DNA from: Legionella massiliensis
Lineage (GTDB): Bacteria; Pseudomonadota; Gammaproteobacteria; Legionellales; Legionellaceae
Length of the DNA stretch: 64,000 bases
Assembly: GCF_000756815.1 (NCBI RefSeq)
Contig: NZ_CCVW01000003.1
Coordinates: forward strand, 558,001 to 622,000
Direction of reading: 5' to 3'
The notes beneath the pieces are model-generated. The model made no database searches and was not told where the DNA came from. It worked only from the letters and a program-made list of their open reading frames with translations. The position numbers and the translations under genes were made by a program. Of the stretch, positions 8,900 through 18,195 are shown in pieces; position 1 is the stretch's first letter; each line of letters starts with the position of its first letter.

Positions 8900-9547
8900 T
8901 CACTTAGGTTTATTATCAGTAGACAGTGGCGAAGGTGATTTATATCCAGGTTGCTCTTCACTTGGCTGAGTTAAATCTCGTAGGGCTTTTTTTGCTGATT
9001 GTGAAGGATTAGGTTTAGTTTCCTGTATGTACTTATTGATCTTAGCAAGACCCTCTTGAACCTTATCTTTATTAGGTCCCGCTGTAGCCAAGTCTCGTGT
9101 TAGCTCATCTTTGATTTGTTCGAGACTCCCTGAATGACGTTTGCCGTCACCACAGGAAAACTCAAAATGACCGGTCAACTTACCATCTGCTTCTACCAAG
9201 GCGCTAAAAAATTTATGTCCAGCTGCTGCCTGTTTATTGAAAAAGTTATCCATTGAATCCTTATCAGGAAAAACCAAGATTCCGTCTTGGCCAGGATCCT
9301 TATCAAACTCTTTTTTATAGGCATCAACAATTTTAATCCAGTCCTCACTATAGCCTAAAGGCTTAGCGCTAACTTCAACGGGTATTGGATTTTCCTCATC
9401 TTGTGTACCAAGTGCACGCAGCCTTTTAGCTTCTTCTTCCTCTTGAGCTTGTTGTAGCAAGGCTGCCTTTTCTCTCTCTGCTTGTTCCTCTGCTAAACGT
9501 TGTAGTGTTCTTTCTTGTTCAAGTTCTTTGTCTGATTTTCTAGTCAT
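8900..9547 (-). CDS. Unknown hydrophilic protein, effector candidate
   Basis: 215 residues, unrecognised. Residues 1-45 are almost wholly charged or Gln and predict a helix or coiled coil (many Glu, Lys, Arg, Gln). Residues about 60-165 look like a compact domain (VFPDKDSMDNFFNKQAAAG, then GHFEFSCGDGKRHSGSL). The tail from about residue 185 is rich in Pro, Ser and Gln and hydrophilic. There is no signal peptide or membrane segment. The gene is alone between prfB and the motB operon. The lack of recognisable homology, the single-gene setting and the polar tail would fit a Dot/Icm substrate, but that is only inference. Confidence 0.6.
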   Translation of the reverse strand: MTRKSDKELEQERTLQRLAEEQAEREKAALLQQAQEEEEAKRLRALGTQDEENPIPVEVSAKPLGYSEDWIKIVDAYKKEFDKDPGQDGILVFPDKDSMDNFFNKQAAAGHKFFSALVEADGKLTGHFEFSCGDGKRHSGSLEQIKDELTRDLATAGPNKDKVQEGLAKINKYIQETKPNPSQSAKKALRDLTQPSEEQPGYKSPSPLSTDNKPK

Positions 9548-9778
9548 CGTATAACCCCGTAATAGCTATATTGTATAGTTTAGCAGTTCACACCATTTTA
9601 GAGAGTAACAGAGGTAACTTTTGATCCACAACAGATGTACAAATAATTTTCATTTTATTGTATAAAAATATTCCAAATACGGTTTTTTTAGTAAGTTGTG
9701 TATGGCCATAATTCTATGGCCTGTATTTAGCTTTCGCTGTACAATATCGCCCTTGACAAAAAATCACTTGGAATATTC

Positions 9779-10889
9779 ATGTTAGAAGTTAATCAAATCA
9801 CCCTTAATCTAGCTGATTTGGATGAGCGAATAAAAGCGCTTCGGGGGTATCTTTGACTTTGATAGTAAACGCGAACGACTAGAAGAGGTTGTGCGTGAAC
9901 TAGAATCATCAAATATTTGGAATAACCCAGAACAGGCACAGGCGCTTGGGCGTGAGCGGGCGCAATTGGAGGCCGTGGTTACGCAGTTGCAGCAATTGGG
10001 ACAATCAGTCATTGATCTAAGCGAACTCTTCGAGTTAGCGCGGGCTGAAGACGACGAGGCTGCGATCTCTGATGTAGCTGGTGAGCTTGAGTTAGTTGAA
10101 AAGCAGGTTGCTGGGCTTGAGTTTAGACGTATGTTTTCAGGCAAAATGGATAATTCCAATGTTTATCTGGATATCCAGGCCGGATCAGGGGGAACTGAGG
10201 CTCAAGATTGGGCAGAAATGTTGTTGCGTATGTATCTGCGTTGGGGTGAGCATCATGGTTTTACCACCGAGTTAGTGGAATGTTCGGCCGGTGACGTTGC
10301 TGGAATTAAAAGCGCAACCATTCATTTCAGCGGCGAATATGCCTACGGTTGGCTGCGCACAGAAACCGGTGTACATCGCTTAGTACGTAAGTCACCCTTT
10401 GATTCAGGAAATCGTCGCCATACCTCCTTCGCCGCTGTATTCACATCGCCTGAAATTGATGATGACATCGATATTGAAATTAACCCCGCTGATCTGCGAA
10501 TCGATACCTATCGGGCGTCAGGAGCAGGTGGTCAGCACGTTAACCGAACCGACTCAGCAGTACGGATTACCCACGCACCCAGTGGTATCGTTGTGCAGTG
10601 TCAGACTGACAGGAGTCAGCATAAGAATAAAGATCAGGCGATGAAGCAATTACGCGCCAAATTATATGAATTGGAAATGCAGAAGAAGAATGCGGCTCAG
10701 CAAGCTTTGGAAGCAACCAAATCAGATATTGGCTGGGGTTCGCAGATTCGTTCCTATGTTTTGGATCAGTCGCGAATCAAAGATTTGCGCACAAACGTTG
10801 AAACCTCTAATACACAAGCAGTTTTAGACGGTGACTTGGACCAATTTATTGTAGCTAGCCTAAAGGCTGGAGTAGGGGTAGTAGCATGA
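9779..10889 (+). CDS. prfB: Peptide chain release factor 2, with +1 programmed frameshift
   Basis: The ATG at 9779 opens a 25-codon frame that ends in TGA at 9854-9856. After a +1 shift on CTT the frame resumes at 9855 (GAC) and runs to the stop at 10887-10889, giving about 369 residues, the normal RF2 length. The GGQ motif ([10 protein letters not shown]) that triggers peptide release is present. RF2 reads UGA and UAA, and the in-frame UGA lets RF2 control its own synthesis. The last base group forms ATGA with the lysS start, reproducing the common prfB-lysS pair. A start at GTG 9891 would miss the N-terminal domain. Confidence 0.95.
9843..9857 (+). promoter_or_regulatory. RF2 autoregulatory frameshift site
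   Basis: GGGGGTATCTTTGAC matches the classic RF2 site: an internal Shine-Dalgarno-like G run three bases before the CTT-TGA-C slippery sequence. When RF2 is scarce the ribosome pauses at TGA and slips forward one base. Confidence 0.95.
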
Positions 10890-12382
10890 CAGAAGAACAA
10901 CATTTAGATGAAAGCGAAGTCTATCAAATTCGCAAACAAAAATTAGAAGATTTAAGAGCTTCCGGCTTTAATTTTCCTAACCATTTTCGCCGTCAGTATT
11001 TAGCTGACAACCTGACTAATCAATATGGGGAAACAGAAAAAGAGGCTTTGGCCGAGCAACAAGTCAAGGTTGTTGTCGCTGGACGTATTGTTTTACGTCG
11101 TATTATGGGCAAGGCAAGCTTTTTCCATATTCAGGATGTTTCTGGCCGTATTCAGGTCTATGTTCGTCAAAATGATTTACCTGAGATGTATGAGCAATTT
11201 AAGCATTGGGATTTAGGTGACATAGTAGGCATTAAGGGTGAATTATTTAAAACAAATACCGGTGAGCTCACAGTAAATGCGGAGCACATCGAGTTACTGA
11301 CCAAATCCCTGCGCCCCTTGCCTGATAAATTCCATGGTTTAGCTGATCAGGAAATGCGTTACCGCAAGCGTTATGTGGACTTGATTGCCAATGAGGAGAG
11401 CCGCCAGACTTTCTTGTTGCGCTCAAAATTAATCAAGGCTTTCCGCCAATTCATGGATAGCCACCAGTTTCTCGAAGTAGAAACTCCCATGATGCATCCA
11501 ATTCCAGGCGGTGCTGTGGCTCGTCCCTTTGTGACCTACCATAATAGCTTGGATATGGAGATGTTTTTACGTATTGCTCCTGAGCTTTATCTAAAACGTC
11601 TGGTTGTTGGAGGTTTTGAACGAGTTTATGAGATCAATCGTAATTTCCGCAATGAAGGGCTTTCAACCCGCCATAACCCAGAATTTACCATGGTCGAGTT
11701 TTATCAAGCCTATGCTGATTATAACGACCTGATGACGTTCACCGAACATTTGCTCCATCATCTCTGTGATGTTGTTTTGGGTAGCCGTCTGGTTGAATTC
11801 CAAGACCATCAGATTGATTTTGGCAAACCCTTTGCTCGCATGAGTGTTAAAGAATCAATCTTGCATTACAACAAAGATATCAAGCCTGAACAGCTTGAGA
11901 CTGTTGCATCTTGCCGAGCCTTGTTGGATCAATTCGGCTTTGCCTATAAAGAAGCCGATGGTTTGGGTAAATTACAAATGGTTCTCTTTGATGAAAAAGT
12001 TGAACAGCAACTCATCCAGCCAACCTTCATTACTGCTTATCCAACTGAGGTTTCACCCTTGGCAAGACGCAGTGATTCGGATCCAGAAGTGACTGATCGC
12101 TTTGAATTTTTCATTGCAGGACGTGAAATTGCGAATGGCTTTTCTGAGTTAAACGATGCTCAGGATCAGGCGGATCGTTTCCAAAAGCAAGTTGAAGAGA
12201 AGGAAGCTGGCGATATGGAAGCGATGCATTTTGATAGCGATTACATCGAAGCACTGGAATATGGTATGCCGCCAACAGCTGGTGAAGGTATTGGTATCGA
12301 TAGATTGGTGATGTTATTTACCAATTCTTCATCCATCCGTGATGTAATTTTGTTCCCGCATCTGCGTCAGCATAATGTTTAA
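10886..12382 (+). CDS. lysS: Lysyl-tRNA synthetase, class II
   Basis: 498 residues. An N-terminal OB-fold anticodon-binding domain (about residues 55-165) is followed by the class II catalytic domain with motif 1 near [15 protein letters not shown], motif 2 ([20 protein letters not shown]) and motif 3 ([12 protein letters not shown]). It charges tRNA-Lys with lysine. It overlaps the prfB stop by four bases, so the two are translated together. Length and motifs are complete. Confidence 0.98.
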   Translation: MTEEQHLDESEVYQIRKQKLEDLRASGFNFPNHFRRQYLADNLTNQYGETEKEALAEQQVKVVVAGRIVLRRIMGKASFFHIQDVSGRIQVYVRQNDLPEMYEQFKHWDLGDIVGIKGELFKTNTGELTVNAEHIELLTKSLRPLPDKFHGLADQEMRYRKRYVDLIANEESRQTFLLRSKLIKAFRQFMDSHQFLEVETPMMHPIPGGAVARPFVTYHNSLDMEMFLRIAPELYLKRLVVGGFERVYEINRNFRNEGLSTRHNPEFTMVEFYQAYADYNDLMTFTEHLLHHLCDVVLGSRLVEFQDHQIDFGKPFARMSVKESILHYNKDIKPEQLETVASCRALLDQFGFAYKEADGLGKLQMVLFDEKVEQQLIQPTFITAYPTEVSPLARRSDSDPEVTDRFEFFIAGREIANGFSELNDAQDQADRFQKQVEEKEAGDMEAMHFDSDYIEALEYGMPPTAGEGIGIDRLVMLFTNSSSIRDVILFPHLRQHNV

Positions 12383-12409
12383 AGACAAGTAGCCTTGATT
12401 CTGCTTCGT

Positions 12410-12552
12410 GCATCCAGGCTACGGACTTTTAGACATTTGTAATGTCACGTCCCTCCTTGTCCCAACAGTACGTCATCCAGAGCATAGCGAAGGATCTCCG
12501 GGATTAGCACGGTGCCACATTCAGGAGATCCTTCGCTGCGCTCTGGATGACG
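12410..12552. repeat. Composite repeat (family D leader plus family B palindrome)
   Basis: Positions 12410-12470 (GCATCCAGGCTACGGACTTT and onward) and the palindrome 12471-12552 (CGTCATCCAGAGCATAGCG to CTGGATGACG) together match 29791-29933. Both copies are 143 bases long, lie on the same strand and are nearly identical. This one lies between the convergent lysS and queF genes. Confidence 0.85.
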
Positions 12553-12566
12553 TAAATAGATACATC

Positions 12567-13397
12567 CTACTGCCTTATTAAACGCCGATTTCCCTCTAAC
12601 CCATAAGCCAATGTCGCCCGTTGTGGATTAATATCAATTCCACCACGTCGTGTGTATCTTGCAGAGACAAGCAAATTTTCAGGCCCGCAATGTTTCATAA
12701 GATCGACAAAAATCCGTTCAATACAGTGTTCGTGAAATTCATTATGCTCACGCAAAGAGATAATATATTTCAGTAGGCCGGGGTGGTCGATTTGCCGGCC
12801 TTCATAGCGAATAACCAGCGTCGCCCAATCAGGTTGATTGGTAATCGGGCAGTTTGATCTTAATAAATTAGAATAAAGTATTTCTTCGCAGAATTTTTCA
12901 GAGCTCGAGAGAAATTGCGGATGATAAGAATAGCAGTCAGTATGAATGTCATAGTCGTCCAGATTCAAACCCTCAGGACTGCTTAAGGGGCTTGATGAAA
13001 GAGCAGTTAAGGGCTCTAGGCTAAGCATTAGATTTGTTCCGCAAAGTTCGCTGAGATCAGCAACAATAAGCTTGCACAGCTCGTCTCCATTAGCAAAACG
13101 CAGATTATGCAAAGAATTCAAATAAAGCTTCAGAGATTTAGATTCAAAAATCCTAGGAGAATCCGCGGGAACAGTGAGCCTTGCCATGGCAACAATGGGT
13201 TTTCCCTGCAGGTTTAGCCAAGAAAGCTCATAAAGATTCCAAATATCACTGCCATGAAAGGGGAGAGGGCTAACAAGATCTAATTCTCGTCTATTTTCAC
13301 TACGATCTAAAGCAAAGAGAAGCGATTTATCGTAGTTTGCTGCTGATTTGCTGGTCTTTCCTAGGGGAGAGTCTTTCAGGCTCGAAAAGTTGGTCAT
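12567..13397 (-). CDS. queF: NADPH-dependent preQ0 reductase QueF (long form)
   Basis: 276 residues, matching the two-domain (type II) QueF of enteric bacteria. The family signature ESKSLKLYLNS lies at about residue 85. The catalytic cysteine is C183 in LLRSNCPITNQPDWATL. The enzyme reduces the nitrile 7-cyano-7-deazaguanine to the amine preQ1 for queuosine in tRNA. It is a single gene here, convergent with lysS, and the other queuosine genes are not in the window. Confidence 0.96.
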   Translation of the reverse strand: MTNFSSLKDSPLGKTSKSAANYDKSLLFALDRSENRRELDLVSPLPFHGSDIWNLYELSWLNLQGKPIVAMARLTVPADSPRIFESKSLKLYLNSLHNLRFANGDELCKLIVADLSELCGTNLMLSLEPLTALSSSPLSSPEGLNLDDYDIHTDCYSYHPQFLSSSEKFCEEILYSNLLRSNCPITNQPDWATLVIRYEGRQIDHPGLLKYIISLREHNEFHEHCIERIFVDLMKHCGPENLLVSARYTRRGGIDINPQRATLAYGLEGNRRLIRQ

Positions 13398-13461
13398 GGT
13401 ATATCCTTGGCAACTGTTAAATTTAAGCTCAAAATATAATATAATTTTGCAGCCACTTTAC

Positions 13462-13478
13462 CCCGTATTGTCTACGGG
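13462..13478. promoter_or_regulatory. Small dyad upstream of the LuxR-type gene
   Basis: CCCGTA-TTGTC-TACGGG is a perfect 6-base inverted repeat 21 bases before the start codon at 13500. It could be an operator, possibly for autoregulation, or a small hairpin in the leader. No similar dyad was seen elsewhere in the window. Confidence 0.25.
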
Positions 13479-13499
13479 AATAGCCTTGATTGAATTAAC

Positions 13500-14210
13500 A
13501 TGTTGACTAAAGAAACACTTAAGATATTGAATGCTGAAACCGCAATTGTTCCCTATAAATCAGGTCTGAAGTTGCTAAAACCCAGCAAGCCTTTTCCTAA
13601 AATTCAGCTTAATGATTTACTTGCTCTAAGAATGAGCGTCTATTTCTTAGATGCGGAAAGTACGACCTATTGCATGAACGAATATGGTGCAAACTTATGT
13701 GGCTTTGATTCTGCAAGGGATTCGGTAGGTCGCACACTTAAAGATGTTGCTGACCTGGAATCTGCCAATCAGTTGATGCAAAACAGCCGCTCCATTTGCA
13801 GAATGAATAGAGTGCAGGTCTTTGAGGAGAGGCTATTAAATAATAAGGGCGCTGAACAAGCCATTTTTTCAATCAAATTTCCTTGGTTTAATCAAGACAA
13901 TCAATTGCTTGGTTCTGCAGGGTTCAGCTTTAATTTACAAACCGAATCAATGCTTAGTTCTCTGCGCCAATTAAGGGAGTTGGGTCTATTCAATCAACTT
14001 ACCATGCTGGTCTCCGATAATTTCTATGAAGTATTAACACCACGAGAAAACGATTGCGCTTACTGGTTAATCAGAGGCTATAGCGCAAAGCAAATTGCGC
14101 AGAAACTAGATTTATCCTTCCGTACAGTAGAAGAATATTTATTGAATATGAAATATAAAATGAAGGTCAATTCCAAGCAGGCCTTGATTGAGAAGCTAAT
14201 TGATGGTTGA
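13500..14210 (+). CDS. LuxR-family transcriptional regulator with PAS-like sensor domain
   Basis: 236 residues. The C-terminal 60 residues form a LuxR/GerE helix-turn-helix (LTPRENDCAYWLIRGYSAKQIAQKLDLSFRTVEEYLLNMKYKM). Residues about 40-150 resemble a PAS fold (SVYFLDAESTTYCMNEYGANLCGF, then SIKFPWFNQDNQLLGSAGFSF). Legionella carries several regulators of this type that lack the usual acyl-homoserine lactone domain. The signal it senses cannot be told from the sequence. It is divergent from queF, with about 100 bases between them, and is alone in its transcription unit. Confidence 0.85.
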   Translation: MLTKETLKILNAETAIVPYKSGLKLLKPSKPFPKIQLNDLLALRMSVYFLDAESTTYCMNEYGANLCGFDSARDSVGRTLKDVADLESANQLMQNSRSICRMNRVQVFEERLLNNKGAEQAIFSIKFPWFNQDNQLLGSAGFSFNLQTESMLSSLRQLRELGLFNQLTMLVSDNFYEVLTPRENDCAYWLIRGYSAKQIAQKLDLSFRTVEEYLLNMKYKMKVNSKQALIEKLIDG

Positions 14211-14322
14211 TAAGTAATAGGGTAGTTTCCTTGCTTTGCTTATCTTTATTTTGACTGAATAACTTCATGAAGGAATCGAGGTCAATTGTCCATAAGCCAA
14301 GAAGCATTTCCTGACAGCGCAT

Positions 14323-14450
14323 GGCTTCAAAGGAAGGTTTTGCCATTCCCGCGAAGGCGGGAAACCATCTCTATATTGGCACTGTGTTTAGCTAGAAATA
14401 GTTTCGTCGCCTTCGCGGGAATGACAAATGCCCTTAACTTAACGGCAGTG
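14323..14450. repeat. Family A inverted repeat (MITE-like), copy 2
   Basis: The inner arms CATTCCCGCGAAGGCGGGAA and CGCCTTCGCGGGAATGAC and the right end CCCTTAACTTAACGGCAGTG match family A. The left terminal repeat is degraded (about GGCTTCAAAGGAAGGTTTT), so the left boundary is approximate. It lies between the convergent LuxR-type gene and the small membrane protein. Confidence 0.75.
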
Positions 14451-14472
14451 GGGCAGAAGGGGAGAGCAGAAA

Positions 14473-14760
14473 CTACTTTTTCATCGCGCCCTTTATAATT
14501 CCAGCAATAGCAGTCAAGATGACTCCACCAACAGCCCCAGAACCCGCGTTCCCCATGATTGAATTCACAGTCATATCACCTAGACCCAGGCTATTTAAGA
14601 GCCCAACTGCCTGAGCAATATAGGTACCAGCTGCTCCGCCAATTAAACCGGCAATGGTATTACCCATAGCGCCAAGGCTTTTATCCTTCCATGCTGCGCC
14701 TAAAATATTACCGCCAATACCGCCACTAATTAAGCTAACTAGCAAAGCACTAATATCCAT
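14473..14760 (-). CDS. Small glycine-rich membrane protein
   Basis: 95 residues, strongly hydrophobic, with glycine-zipper-like stretches (LISGGIGGNILGAA, GNTIAGLIGGAAGTYIAQ, GSGAVGGVILTAIAGIIKG) that would form two or three membrane helices. The tail is basic (KGAMKK). GGGAG lies six bases before the ATG. Short proteins of this pattern are common in proteobacteria and have no firm role. It is on the same strand as the M48 protease, 31 bases downstream of it, so the two may be co-transcribed. Confidence 0.75.
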   Translation of the reverse strand: MDISALLVSLISGGIGGNILGAAWKDKSLGAMGNTIAGLIGGAAGTYIAQAVGLLNSLGLGDMTVNSIMGNAGSGAVGGVILTAIAGIIKGAMKK

Positions 14761-14791
14761 TTCTAACTCCCTTTAGTTGGTTAAGTGAAAT

Positions 14792-16213
14792 CTAACTCTC
14801 TGATAAAAATTTAATGTCATCAATCATAGCGTTGATTCGAGCCTGAAGATAGTTATCATTTTTAGCTAGGGTTTTAGCGAGCTTAAGCTGCCGTACTGCA
14901 TCCCTTTTACGTCCCTGAAGTAGTTGGCATTGGGCTTCTGTAAAATAAGCGTAGCTTTTACGATGAGCCGCAGCCTGGGCTTGCGCAAGTTCCTCGCATA
15001 AAACCAAGTCTTGCTTATATTGTCTTGAGCCTTTGAGCAGGATACTTGCTGCCTGCTCCGCTTTGCCTGCGGCAAGTAAGCCCTGGGCATAGGCCATAAG
15101 AGCCGCATAATTTTCAGGGTAATTTGCCTGCAAACTACTTAGGCGCTTCAACGCTGCATCGTATTGCTTGGTGCCTATCTCTGATTGGGCTATTGCGATT
15201 TGATAATAGAGATTATCGTGATCCTGATTAAGCAAGGGCTCAAGGATAGTTTGTGCTTGTTGATACTGGTTTATGCTAAGAAAGGTCAAAGCACGGCCAT
15301 ATTGGCAAGGGGAATTGTTAGCTCTTTTGCTGCATTCATGATGATAATAATCAAGCAGATGCTTGCTATCACTGCTGACTGAAACACGGATTACTTCCTT
15401 AAATAAACGATAATTCAAATTATCGGGGTAGTGCTTTTTTGCTAGGTGCTCACTGCGGTTTTCTGCTTCAGCAATACGATCTTCATCTAGGGGGTGGGTT
15501 CTTAAAATAGCTGGCGTGCTTGCCGTGTAATAATAACGGGTATGTTGCTGCATTTTTTTGAAAAAACCAGCCATTCCACGGGGATCTTGCCCAGATTTAA
15601 TTAGCATATCGATGCCAATTCTATCCGCTTCCTTTTCCTTGGAACGTGTAAAGTTAATCCCATCTTGATCAAAACCACTCAGTGAAGCCATCAAGGCGCC
15701 AGAACCCAGGGTAGGATTAATTACGCCTAGGGCAATTGAGGCCAGTAAAGAGGCTAGCATAGGGACACGCATTTGTTTTTGATGCTCAATCATCGCGTAG
15801 AGATGATGTAAGCGTACGTGAGCGATTTCATGCGCCATAACCGCGGCTAATTCACTTTCATTTTGAGTGGCTAAGATTAGCTGGGTGTTTATACCAATAT
15901 ATCCTCCGGGACCAGCAAAGGCATTAATTTCACTGGATTTCACAATGAAAAAATAAGGGGTCGGAATATGGGCGAAGCGCGCCAGAGATTTGCCGAGATG
16001 GTTGATATATTGATTAGCTAAAGGGTTACGCTCAATACTGTCGGAGCGATTGATTAGTTGAATAAATTCCTTTTCCAGTTCCTCAAGCTCGCGTGTTGAA
16101 TAGGGGGCAAGGGGGGATGAAGCTTGGATAGGAAAGACCTGCATCATAGCAAGAAGAAAACACAAACTTTGCTTTAGAAGCCTTCGTCCTGTTAGTTGGA
16201 ACCACTGTCTCAT
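14792..16213 (-). CDS. bepA: Periplasmic M48 metalloprotease with TPR tail, BepA-like
   Basis: 473 residues from the ATG at 16213, which gives a normal signal peptide (RRLLKQSLCFLLAMMQVFPIQA). Longer starts up to 16306 would put 31 extra residues before it. The zinc motif HEIAHVRLHH and the downstream EKEADRIG glutamate are intact. The C-terminal 180 residues consist of TPR-like helices (YQQAQTILEPLL, YDAALKRLSSL, AEQAASILLKG). BepA assists outer-membrane protein assembly and degrades stalled LptD or Bam substrates. The gene stands alone apart from the small downstream membrane protein. I am sure of the family and fairly sure of the BepA subgroup. Confidence 0.88.
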   Translation of the reverse strand: MRQWFQLTGRRLLKQSLCFLLAMMQVFPIQASSPLAPYSTRELEELEKEFIQLINRSDSIERNPLANQYINHLGKSLARFAHIPTPYFFIVKSSEINAFAGPGGYIGINTQLILATQNESELAAVMAHEIAHVRLHHLYAMIEHQKQMRVPMLASLLASIALGVINPTLGSGALMASLSGFDQDGINFTRSKEKEADRIGIDMLIKSGQDPRGMAGFFKKMQQHTRYYYTASTPAILRTHPLDEDRIAEAENRSEHLAKKHYPDNLNYRLFKEVIRVSVSSDSKHLLDYYHHECSKRANNSPCQYGRALTFLSINQYQQAQTILEPLLNQDHDNLYYQIAIAQSEIGTKQYDAALKRLSSLQANYPENYAALMAYAQGLLAAGKAEQAASILLKGSRQYKQDLVLCEELAQAQAAAHRKSYAYFTEAQCQLLQGRKRDAVRQLKLAKTLAKNDNYLQARINAMIDDIKFLSES

Positions 16214-16338
16214 GGGCCTGGTCAATTTATTGGGTACTCCCTGAGTGTTTTCGTAGCAGTATAACGCTGGGATTATAACACAGGCTTTTCTAATAGGCCT
16301 ACACAAAACCTAGGTATGCTCCCCTTGCCCCTGCATCC

Positions 16339-16420
16339 CGTCATCCAGAGCGCAGCGAAGGATCTCCGAGATTAGCACGGCGCCTCGTTCAGGAGATCCT
16401 TCGCTGCGCTCTGGATGACG
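16339..16420. repeat. Family B palindromic repeat, copy 3
   Basis: CGTCATCCAGAGCGCAGCG to CGCTCTGGATGACG: an almost perfect palindrome of about 82 bases with the usual GGATCTCCGAGATTAGCAC centre. It lies in the divergent gap between the protease and ribD. Confidence 0.85.
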
Positions 16421-16519
16421 GGCTATGTTAGGGTGGCCTATTACCTAAAATTTACTCATAGACTACTCATAAATTGAATAACTTGTTATCATTCGCATTT
16501 TTTTACTATCGACTTCACT

Positions 16520-17593
16520 ATGCACAACTACTTTATGCAAGCTGCTCTTGAACAAGCTTGGCTCGGACGGGGTAAATGTGCACCAAATCCCAGTGTAGGC
16601 GCGGTTGCGGTACATAAGGGTGAGATTATAGCTCGAGCCTGGCATAAGGGCGCTGGAACCGCGCATGCTGAGCAGCTAATCCTGCAGCAAATCCCCGCTG
16701 GAATCAAAGGCCTTGTTCTCTATGTAAGCTTAGAGCCTTGTAATCATTGGGGGAAAACTCCTCCCTGCGTTGAAGCAATTATCAGCTATGGTATTTCCCA
16801 GGTTGTCTATGGTTTTAGTGATCCCAACCCCCTAGTTGCTGCTAATAACACGCCACAGCTCTTGGAAGCCCATGGAATCAAGGTAGTGCATTATCCGCTG
16901 CCAGAAATTGACGCCTTCTATGAGAGTTATCGCTATTGGACTTTTACTAAAAAGCCGTGGATCACCGCCAAGATGGCGCAGTCTTTGGATGGCAAAATTG
17001 CTGGAGAGAATGGGGTCCGTGTTCATTTATCCAATACTGAATGCGCTGAATTTACCCATCTCAAACGCTCACAAACCGACCTTATTTTGACTACTGCAAA
17101 AACCATTAGCGCAGATGATCCTCTATTTACTGCTCGTATTGATGGGGATGAGCAGGGAAAAATTCTAGCAATCCTTGATAGCCAATTATCACTATCCAAT
17201 AAGGCTAAGGTTTTTAGCAACGCAAAGCATTGTCATATCTACTATGATGAAAATATAAAGGTTAAAACGCCTTATACGAATTGTACTTACCATGCTGTCC
17301 CTGCAAAAAAAGGCTTACTTGATTTGCCATCTATCATAAAAAACCTTGGAGAGCTTGGTTTTCACGATGTTTGGGTGGAGGCCGGGGGGCAGCTGTTTTC
17401 TGCTTTGCATCGCGAGCAATTAGTTCAGAGAACCTATTTGTATATCGTGCCTTCGCTTTTAGGTCCTAAAGCTGTTTCAGCCTTTAACGGAGACAAGCTT
17501 TTCATAAATAAACCGAAAGTAAGTTGGCAGATAAAGGCTGATAATGTGATAGCATGCCTCGATTGGCAGGAGGGTTTATGTTCACAGGATTAA
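16520..17593 (+). CDS. ribD: Riboflavin deaminase/reductase RibD
   Basis: 357 residues. The N-terminal cytidine-deaminase-like domain (1-145) has the zinc motif HAE at residues 49-51 and PCNHWGKTPPC. The C-terminal DHFR-like reductase domain begins at about residue 150 (ITAKMAQSLDGKIA). The enzyme deaminates and then reduces the pyrimidine formed from GTP on the way to riboflavin. It is the first gene of ribD-ribE-ribBA, and each junction overlaps. The leader from 16421 to 16519 is too short, and lacks the conserved pairs, for an FMN riboswitch. Confidence 0.96.
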   Translation: MHNYFMQAALEQAWLGRGKCAPNPSVGAVAVHKGEIIARAWHKGAGTAHAEQLILQQIPAGIKGLVLYVSLEPCNHWGKTPPCVEAIISYGISQVVYGFSDPNPLVAANNTPQLLEAHGIKVVHYPLPEIDAFYESYRYWTFTKKPWITAKMAQSLDGKIAGENGVRVHLSNTECAEFTHLKRSQTDLILTTAKTISADDPLFTARIDGDEQGKILAILDSQLSLSNKAKVFSNAKHCHIYYDENIKVKTPYTNCTYHAVPAKKGLLDLPSIIKNLGELGFHDVWVEAGGQLFSALHREQLVQRTYLYIVPSLLGPKAVSAFNGDKLFINKPKVSWQIKADNVIACLDWQEGLCSQD

Positions 17594-18195
17594 TAGAAAC
17601 ACAGGGTGAAGTACTGGCTAATCATGCAGGAACGGTTGCTAATCGTCTGGAAATTAAAGCGGCATATCAGCAATTAGCGATCGGTGAGAGCATTGCTGTG
17701 AATGGAGTTTGTTTGACCTTAGTGCCTGAATCCAAAGACCATCTAATTTTTGATGTATCACCAGAAACCTTAGGATTGACGAATTTAGGTCAGTTAGCTG
17801 TTGGTTCTAAGGTTAATCTTGAGAGAGCCATGGCAGCAACAGCTCGTTTTGGTGGCCACTATGTTAGCGGACATATCGATACAACAGCCCGCCTTAAAGA
17901 AGTGACTAAGGTCGGTGATTATACTGAGATAGTTGTTGGTGATTTTGCAGCTTATGCTAGCATGTACCTTTTGCCTAAAGGCAGCATTACCCTTGATGGG
18001 GTGAGTTTGACAATAAACGCGGTAACTGATGGTGATATTAAACTTATGCTGGTTCCGCACACCTTAGCACAAACAACTTTTGGCCAGTTAGAGCTTGGTC
18101 AACGTTTAAATGTGGAATTTGATTATTTGACCCGTATCGTTGCGCATCAGCTTCAGGTAGCAGGGCAGTTGAAAAATGAGGTTGAATCGATATGA
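17578..18195 (+). CDS. ribE: Riboflavin synthase, alpha subunit
   Basis: 205 residues from the ATG at 17578, which has AGGAGGG directly upstream and gives the standard start MFTGLIETQG. The longer reading from 17554 is not needed. Two repeated lumazine-binding domains are visible (residues about 1-95, with SIAVNGVCLTL, and 96-190, with SITLDGVSLTINA). It dismutates two lumazine molecules to riboflavin. It overlaps ribD by 16 bases and ribBA by 4. The lumazine synthase gene ribH, often next in line, is absent here. Confidence 0.96.
   Translation: MFTGLIETQGEVLANHAGTVANRLEIKAAYQQLAIGESIAVNGVCLTLVPESKDHLIFDVSPETLGLTNLGQLAVGSKVNLERAMAATARFGGHYVSGHIDTTARLKEVTKVGDYTEIVVGDFAAYASMYLLPKGSITLDGVSLTINAVTDGDIKLMLVPHTLAQTTFGQLELGQRLNVEFDYLTRIVAHQLQVAGQLKNEVESI

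Noticed and set aside
16421-16519. FMN riboswitch before ribD
   Set aside because: The leader after the repeat is only about 100 bases and AT-rich, with none of the conserved FMN-aptamer blocks.
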